From contig OZ018414.1 in the NCBI GenBank assembly GCA_963969595.1, forward strand, positions 17,839,660-17,903,659: a stretch of 64,000 bases of DNA. Direction: 5' to 3'. The notes under the pieces were generated by a model. It saw only the letters and a list, made by a program, of their open reading frames with translations. It was not told where the DNA came from and made no database searches. Position 1 is the stretch's first letter, and each line of letters starts with the position of its first letter. The stretch comes from Neckera pumila (lineage: Eukaryota; Streptophyta; Bryopsida; Hypnales; Neckeraceae). Shown here one piece after another: positions 59,392 to 64,000 of the stretch. The translations under genes and the position numbers were made by a program.

Positions 59392-59500
59392 TTAGAGAAA
59401 ATCTAGGGCCTCTAGAGGGCCGTTCCACAGTCCTCCGAGGACCCAATAAATAGTTTTTTTTTGCTTAACTAATTTTTTTTCCGCTATTCCCGTTCACGTG
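59392..59500. repeat. dispersed repeat shared with 11120-11235
   Basis: GGGCCTCTAGAGGGCC, then a T-rich run and CGCTATTCCCGTTCAC, match the block at 11120-11235. Close by (59546-59612) is a hairpin built on GTGTTTAATAATCAAGGTTA and its near inverse. Confidence 0.5.
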
Positions 59501-59739
59501 CAATTCCGATGTCGGATGCTTGTCAGTGGCTGAAAATCCAAGTCAAAAGTGTTTAATAATCAAGGTTAAGATGTATTTAAGCACCATAACCTTGACTATT
59601 AAACACTTTCTATTTAAATGCATCTTTCTCTCAATCCAAATTGTAGAAAAAAATGCAAATGTCCAAAAATAGTCGAGTGGCTTACCATCAATTTCTTTTT
59701 TCATACCAAGGTGAAAGACTTATTTTGGACAATTGAAGT

Positions 59740-60345
59740 GTTCAAAGATGAGAAGAGAAGATCTTTATAGAGGTGGGGTAGTGATAGATAGAACAATGCA
59801 TATGGGATATGTAAATTGGATTGAGTAGGAGCTCCACCTCTCAAAGTTAAGTGAAGAAAAGAAATTGTATTAAAAGCATAATTTTTGGCCACATTTAGGC
59901 ATAGTAAAACAACTTTTTTGAAAAAACTTTGGACTAATAAAAGTTGTATAAACAAGCTAGGTTTCATAAACCAAAATCCTTTTATGAATTCAATTCTCCA
60001 ATCAAAAGTTATGGACAAAATTCAGACCGGATGTTTGAAAATGTCCAAAAAATGTTCCTTCAAACATCCGGTCTGAATTTTGTCCATAACTTTTTAATGG
60101 AGACTTGAAATCACAAAAGGATTTTTATTTATGAAACTTAGCTTGTTTATCCAGCTTTTTTTAGTCTAAAGTTTTTTCAAAAAAGTTCTTTTACTATGCC
60201 TAAATGAGGCCCAAAATTCTGCTTTTAATACAATTTTTTTTTCTCACATGACTGAGCGGTGGAGCTCCTATTCATCCTAATTTACAAATGGCACATGCAT
60301 TGCTTGCCCTACTACAACCTCACTTGTATAAAGAGGTTCCTATTT
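59740..60345. mobile_element. foldback element 2 (about 600 bp, near-perfect hairpin)
   Basis: The innermost arms are perfect over more than 40 bp. CAAAAGTTATGGACAAAATT…CATCCGG…GTTTGAA on the left is mirrored by TTCAAACATCCGGTCTGAAT…TTTTG on the right, with a loop of about 25 bp. The arms continue outward with small mismatches past GGAGCTCC to the outer ends. It is the same family as 56266-56954 but better preserved. Confidence 0.85.
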
Positions 60346-61729
60346 TCATGTCTTAACATACAAATTCAAAAGCCACTTAAATTTATTTAAGTAAATTGGA
60401 CTGGATAATTGGCTTGATTGGATAATTTTATTTTTAATTTTCAATTAAAAACCTTGTTTAACATTGGCCTTTTTCTTTTTTGAAATTTGGAGTTTATTCC
60501 AACAGTGAACCATGAACAAAAAACGGTCAGCCTGTATTGGCTTTTTTATTGTGGAAGTTGACAACAGGCTTGCTCTTATTGACTAGCTTTGCGAAATTCA
60601 CATCACTTGACTATGTACTTTTGACAATTTTCGTAGGAGACCTACCTACGTTTTAATAGACTGGATGGACAATCTGGAGCAGCCCTCCAGAAGCCCTAGA
60701 ATTCTTCTAATGTATACCTGTATTCGAGTAACATTTAAAAAAAATGAATGGACACTTTACTCCATTGAGAACAAAATGTCAATTTTGGATATACCTCTTT
60801 TTAGCACTTTGAAAATTCATAATTTATTCATGTATGTCCAAAATATATATATTAAGGTAATCTACAATCACCTTGTGACTAATTGACTTGCAATAAGATC
60901 CAACAAAACCTTAGATAGTTTAATACTAGGAACCATGGCTTGATTTTAAATGCTATCTTATACTACTAACCTTATAAATTTGAAAATAAAACCTCTAACC
61001 TCTTGTATATTAAATCTAGAAAAGATACATAATTATTCTTGTTTTTCAGTCACAAACAACGCTTCAAGATGCAATTTTCACTTGCAATTGTGGAATGAAA
61101 AATACATGAAAATAAGACTGCTTTTTGCACGATGTTGAGACCTTCAGTACGTTAATGCAAAACCGCATGAAATTGAGCCCTTTTTTCGCAAACATACAAG
61201 CATGTTTGGGTTTCAATTGGCTTTGAGAATCCGTTGAAGAAGGTAGATTGCCGAGACACTTGAAGTTCCAGAAAATTACGTATCATTTCTAGACACTACT
61301 CCGTCCCTTGAATGCCGTCCCTTGAAGTGGAGGATGCACCCACCCCTCAAAGCTTGAAACCTGAATGCAACATCAACCTCGGACATCAATGCTCAGTCTA
61401 TGAATGCCAGTTCCATCTACAATGCATCATAAAATGACAAATACTATGCTCTGAACAACTGGTCGTTTGAGACACACTTTACAATCGGTTATTCAAGCCT
61501 CAAAATCAAGCAGTTGGTTTCAAATGTCTTATTTTTTCTCAAGTTGTTGTGTAAGTGCAAGCAACTTCTTGTTCATCCGATTCAGGTTGATCAACTTCAT
61601 ACGGTTCAATCCATATATCTTTTTTAAGTGATGTGCATCCAAAGCGCTGTAAACCTACAAAGGACATCTGCAGATCACCCAACTGGTGCTCTCTCAGTCT
61701 CTCACCATATACAGCGTTGAGGCATCATG
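60346..61729. other. non-coding stretch
   Basis: No supported gene. The last 400 bp (61300 onward) rise in GC and may be the 5' remains of the leucine-rich-repeat pseudogene that follows, but I cannot define exons. Confidence 0.4.
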
Positions 61730-62285
61730 TGCTTGCCAGACGAGAACACCAATAGCTGATTGCGGAGCTGCCGTTCGAAGTTGGAAATTGCACCAGTCTT
61801 ACAAGGTTGGATCTTGGTTGGTATTCAAACAGATTCACTGGTTGCACTCCACCTACTTTAGGAATGCTGCCAAACCTTGCCAATCTGAGCCTTACGATGA
61901 ATTCGTTCCCTGGAGGAATACCGACAGAGCTTGGAAATCTGGAGCACCTTGACCCGTACTCTGCGGCTCTCACAATCGTACCTCAGTACGGGCAACTTAC
62001 AACTTGACCAAGCTTCAAGAGCTTGACCTGCAAATGGATTGCATGGTACCGTTCCTGTGGATTTGGGTGGGTGCTTAATTGCTTATCGTACTTTGAAACT
62101 ATTTGACTTTTTCAGCAATTGGTTTACAGCTGGTATTCCGAATTTTCTGGGCAACTTTTCTAGTCTAGTGCCTTTGGATTTAAATCAAACAAAGCCACTC
62201 AGCAACAAATGCCAAATTACGTGCAATAAAGATCATAAACTCTGCTTTACAATGCGACACGATTCTCATGCTAATCTCACTTAGA
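61730..62285 (+). pseudogene. leucine-rich-repeat receptor-like pseudogene
   Basis: One frame reads as classic plant LRR (ELPFEVGNCTSLTRLDLGW, then LANLSLTMNSFPGGIPTELG) and then falls apart into HLDPYSAALT and a stop at about 62005. A second frame picks up at 62039 (GTVPVDLGGC … GIPNFLGNFSSLVPLDL) and also ends. So at least one frameshift and one rearrangement have occurred. It is related to the intact gene on the opposite strand 400 bp away and to the fragment at 18545-18930. Confidence 0.8.
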
Positions 62286-62492
62286 ACCGGATTGGACTCC
62301 TGAAGCTGATTAAAATTTGTGATATCATATTATTTGAGAGTCTAACTCACTCATTGGTAGTTCTTGAAAAGACATCCTTCCCGGATGATCCTAATGCTAT
62401 CACGTTCCGTGAGGAATACAACATATGTGCATTGCACAGCCAGCAATTTCAGCCAATGCTGATCAATAATTATTAGACAGCTACGGAGATTT

Positions 62493-62511
62493 AACCCTAA
62501 ACCCTAAACCC
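62493..62511. repeat. short interstitial telomere-like repeat
   Basis: AACCCTAAACCCTAAACCC, about 2.7 plant telomere units, between the LRR pseudogene and the receptor-like protein gene. It could be a repair scar or a telo-box. No longer array is present. Confidence 0.7.
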
Positions 62512-62654
62512 GTAAGTGTTTAACAAAGCTGTAAACATATGAACAACAAAATTTCAGATGAATCTAACCTTGGAAAACACTCTTATTACATAAAGAAAAA
62601 GAAAAACTACCAACGCTGACATCAAGAATAGTCTTTTCAGACCTTAAACATTTG

Positions 62655-64000
62655 TTAGTTTCTCGGACGGAACAAGCCATAAGCAGGTTGAACCTTGGCA
62701 GGTGCTCTTCTCTTCACAGCTGCTCCAAACACAAAGACACGAACTGGGGCCCAAAGAAGAGTTGTCATGGCCACAATGCCGAACCCAGCAGCTGCTCCAA
62801 TTCCAAAACCCGAGAATGAAATGTAATCCGAGACCCTAATTTGAGAATCCAGAGAATCCACAGTCTCACCAGCACATGGTCTGTGTATCAGGTTTCCACA
62901 CAAACCCGGATTCCCTGGCAAATAATTGGAGTTTGAATATGAAACATACTGGTACAAGGGAATAGCACCGCTAAAGTTGTTCAGGAACACTTTGAATGTT
63001 GTCAAAGAAGATGGCAACGCTGGAGGAAGGAGTCCACTGAGATTATTTTGGGACACGTCAAGAGTTTCCAAGACCAACAAGTTTTGAACAGCTGCCCAAA
63101 GGTTTCCATCAAAATGATTGTTTGATAAATTCAGGTATTTCATACCAACCAGTTCTGCAATCTCTACTGGAATCTCTCCCTGCAACGCATTTGAAGACAG
63201 GTCCATAAACGTTTTTGACGTCAGAATGTAAGAATATGACACTGTATCTCCAGCGAATGTCGAATTCAACCTCTGGTTTGCATTAAAAGCTGCACCCTTT
63301 GAACGTGAAACGTCATTGAATTGCATTTTGTACCCGTCTAAATTCCCAAAGTTATGGGGAATGGAACCGATGAGCTTATTGAAGGACAAGTCCAACACTT
63401 GCAAGCTCTTCAAGTTTCCAAACCATGAAGGAATGGATCCCTCAATCTCATTGTGGGAAAACAAAAGGACTTGAAGCTCAGAGAGAGGAGAGCCATCCAC
63501 TTGGGAAGGGAATCCTCCTGTAAACTTGTTTCGGCTGAAATCCAGAAGCACAAGGCTCGAGTTGATGCTTCCAAAGGAAGCAGGAATCCCTCCTGTTAGT
63601 TTGTTGCTTGGAGCAGAAAAATATTTCAAACTTGACCACCTGGCGAAGTTCACAGGTAAAGATCCATAGATATTGTTTTGCCCGACCATAAGAGTTTCCA
63701 GTTTCCGACACTGGTTAAGACTTGATAGAGCAACGGCATCGTCGTTGAGCGCATTGTTTGATAAATCCAGAGTCACTAGACGAGAAAAGTTGCCCAGAAA
63801 CTTTGGAATACCACCTGTGAAGGAATTGTTTGACAAGTCTAACTGAATTAAAGATACGCACCCTCCCAAATCCTCAGGAATGGTGCCATTCAATCCATTT
63901 GCGGCTAATATAAGTGTCCGCAGCTTGGTCAATTTGCCGAAGCCAAAAGGCAGGTTGCCAGTAAGGTGGTTTTTTGAAAGATCCAAAGTGGCTTTCAGGT
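62655..64000 (-). CDS. leucine-rich-repeat receptor-like protein, 3' part (runs off window)
   Basis: The frame is open from the window edge to TAA at 62655-62657, about 448 visible residues, with no intron. It opens inside an LRR (LDLSKNHLTGNLP). It has about eight to nine extracellular plant-type repeats (L..L.LS.N.L.G.IP). Then comes an island-like non-repeat segment (NLDGYKMQFNDVSRSKG … SYSYILTSKTF), then three to four more repeats. A cap follows (NPGLCGNLIHRPCAGE). A single membrane segment (GFGIGAAAGFGIVAMTTLLW) comes next, then a short basic tail (AVKRRAPAKVQPAYGLFRP). There is no kinase domain, so it is a receptor-like protein, not a receptor kinase. Family members sense ligands at the plasma membrane and need partner kinases. 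The true start lies beyond 64000. Confidence 0.9.
   Translation of the reverse strand, partial: LKATLDLSKNHLTGNLPFGFGKLTKLRTLILAANGLNGTIPEDLGGCVSLIQLDLSNNSFTGGIPKFLGNFSRLVTLDLSNNALNDDAVALSSLNQCRKLETLMVGQNNIYGSLPVNFARWSSLKYFSAPSNKLTGGIPASFGSINSSLVLLDFSRNKFTGGFPSQVDGSPLSELQVLLFSHNEIEGSIPSWFGNLKSLQVLDLSFNKLIGSIPHNFGNLDGYKMQFNDVSRSKGAAFNANQRLNSTFAGDTVSYSYILTSKTFMDLSSNALQGEIPVEIAELVGMKYLNLSNNHFDGNLWAAVQNLLVLETLDVSQNNLSGLLPPALPSSLTTFKVFLNNFSGAIPLYQYVSYSNSNYLPGNPGLCGNLIHRPCAGETVDSLDSQIRVSDYISFSGFGIGAAAGFGIVAMTTLLWAPVRVFVFGAAVKRRAPAKVQPAYGLFRPRN

Noticed and set aside
61725..61973. Minus-strand frame opposite the LRR pseudogene
   Set aside because: Shadow of the plus-strand LRR sequence. The plus strand shows the LRR consensus.

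Overview
This is AT-rich nuclear DNA from a land plant. The supporting signs are GT-AG introns, plant-type telomere-like CCCTAAA units, a thaumatin-like (PR-5) gene, a receptor-like protein with leucine-rich repeats, and many plant-style non-autonomous DNA transposons. I cannot place the species. A non-flowering lineage is possible, but nothing here proves it. There are no rRNA, tRNA, CRISPR or organellar genes that I can support.

Layout. 1-13 kb: gene-poor, repeat-rich DNA with a 48-bp tandem repeat, a 1.3-kb inverted-repeat element, two TTAA-flanked elements and a decayed ORF. 13.3-18.3 kb: two tandem thaumatin-like genes. The first is complete (3 exons). The second has only exons 1-2. 18.5-21.1 kb: a leucine-rich-repeat gene fragment, then a diverged, dead copy of a secreted 3D-domain (double-psi beta-barrel) gene. 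23.2-43.1 kb: a large inverted duplication whose arms (about 5.8 kb without later insertions) each carry an intact, nearly identical 3D-domain gene, head-to-head. The 6.2-kb spacer holds a pile-up of transposons and an orphan thaumatin exon 3 on the minus strand, broken by a CACTA element that is itself broken by a TTAA element. 45.0-49.5 kb: a five-exon gene on the minus strand for an unrecognised 617-residue protein. 49.5-61.7 kb: gene-free, with foldback elements, TTAA elements and a long TA microsatellite. 61.7-64 kb: a leucine-rich-repeat pseudogene facing the 3' part of a receptor-like protein gene that runs off the window.

Because the two arms can be compared, they act as built-in empty-site controls. 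Four transposon insertions are present in one arm and absent from the other. One gives a clean TTAA duplication (piggyBac-like), one a TAA duplication (Harbinger/Tourist-like). Two unrelated-looking elements share CATTA...TAATG ends and appear to have inserted with no target-site duplication at all. That last pair is the best candidate here for an undescribed mobile-element group.

The recognisable genes point to the cell surface and apoplast: a thaumatin-like protein, two secreted 3D-domain proteins and a receptor-like protein. A role in defence is inference from family knowledge. They look like a fast-evolving, rearranging gene cluster rather than a pathway.
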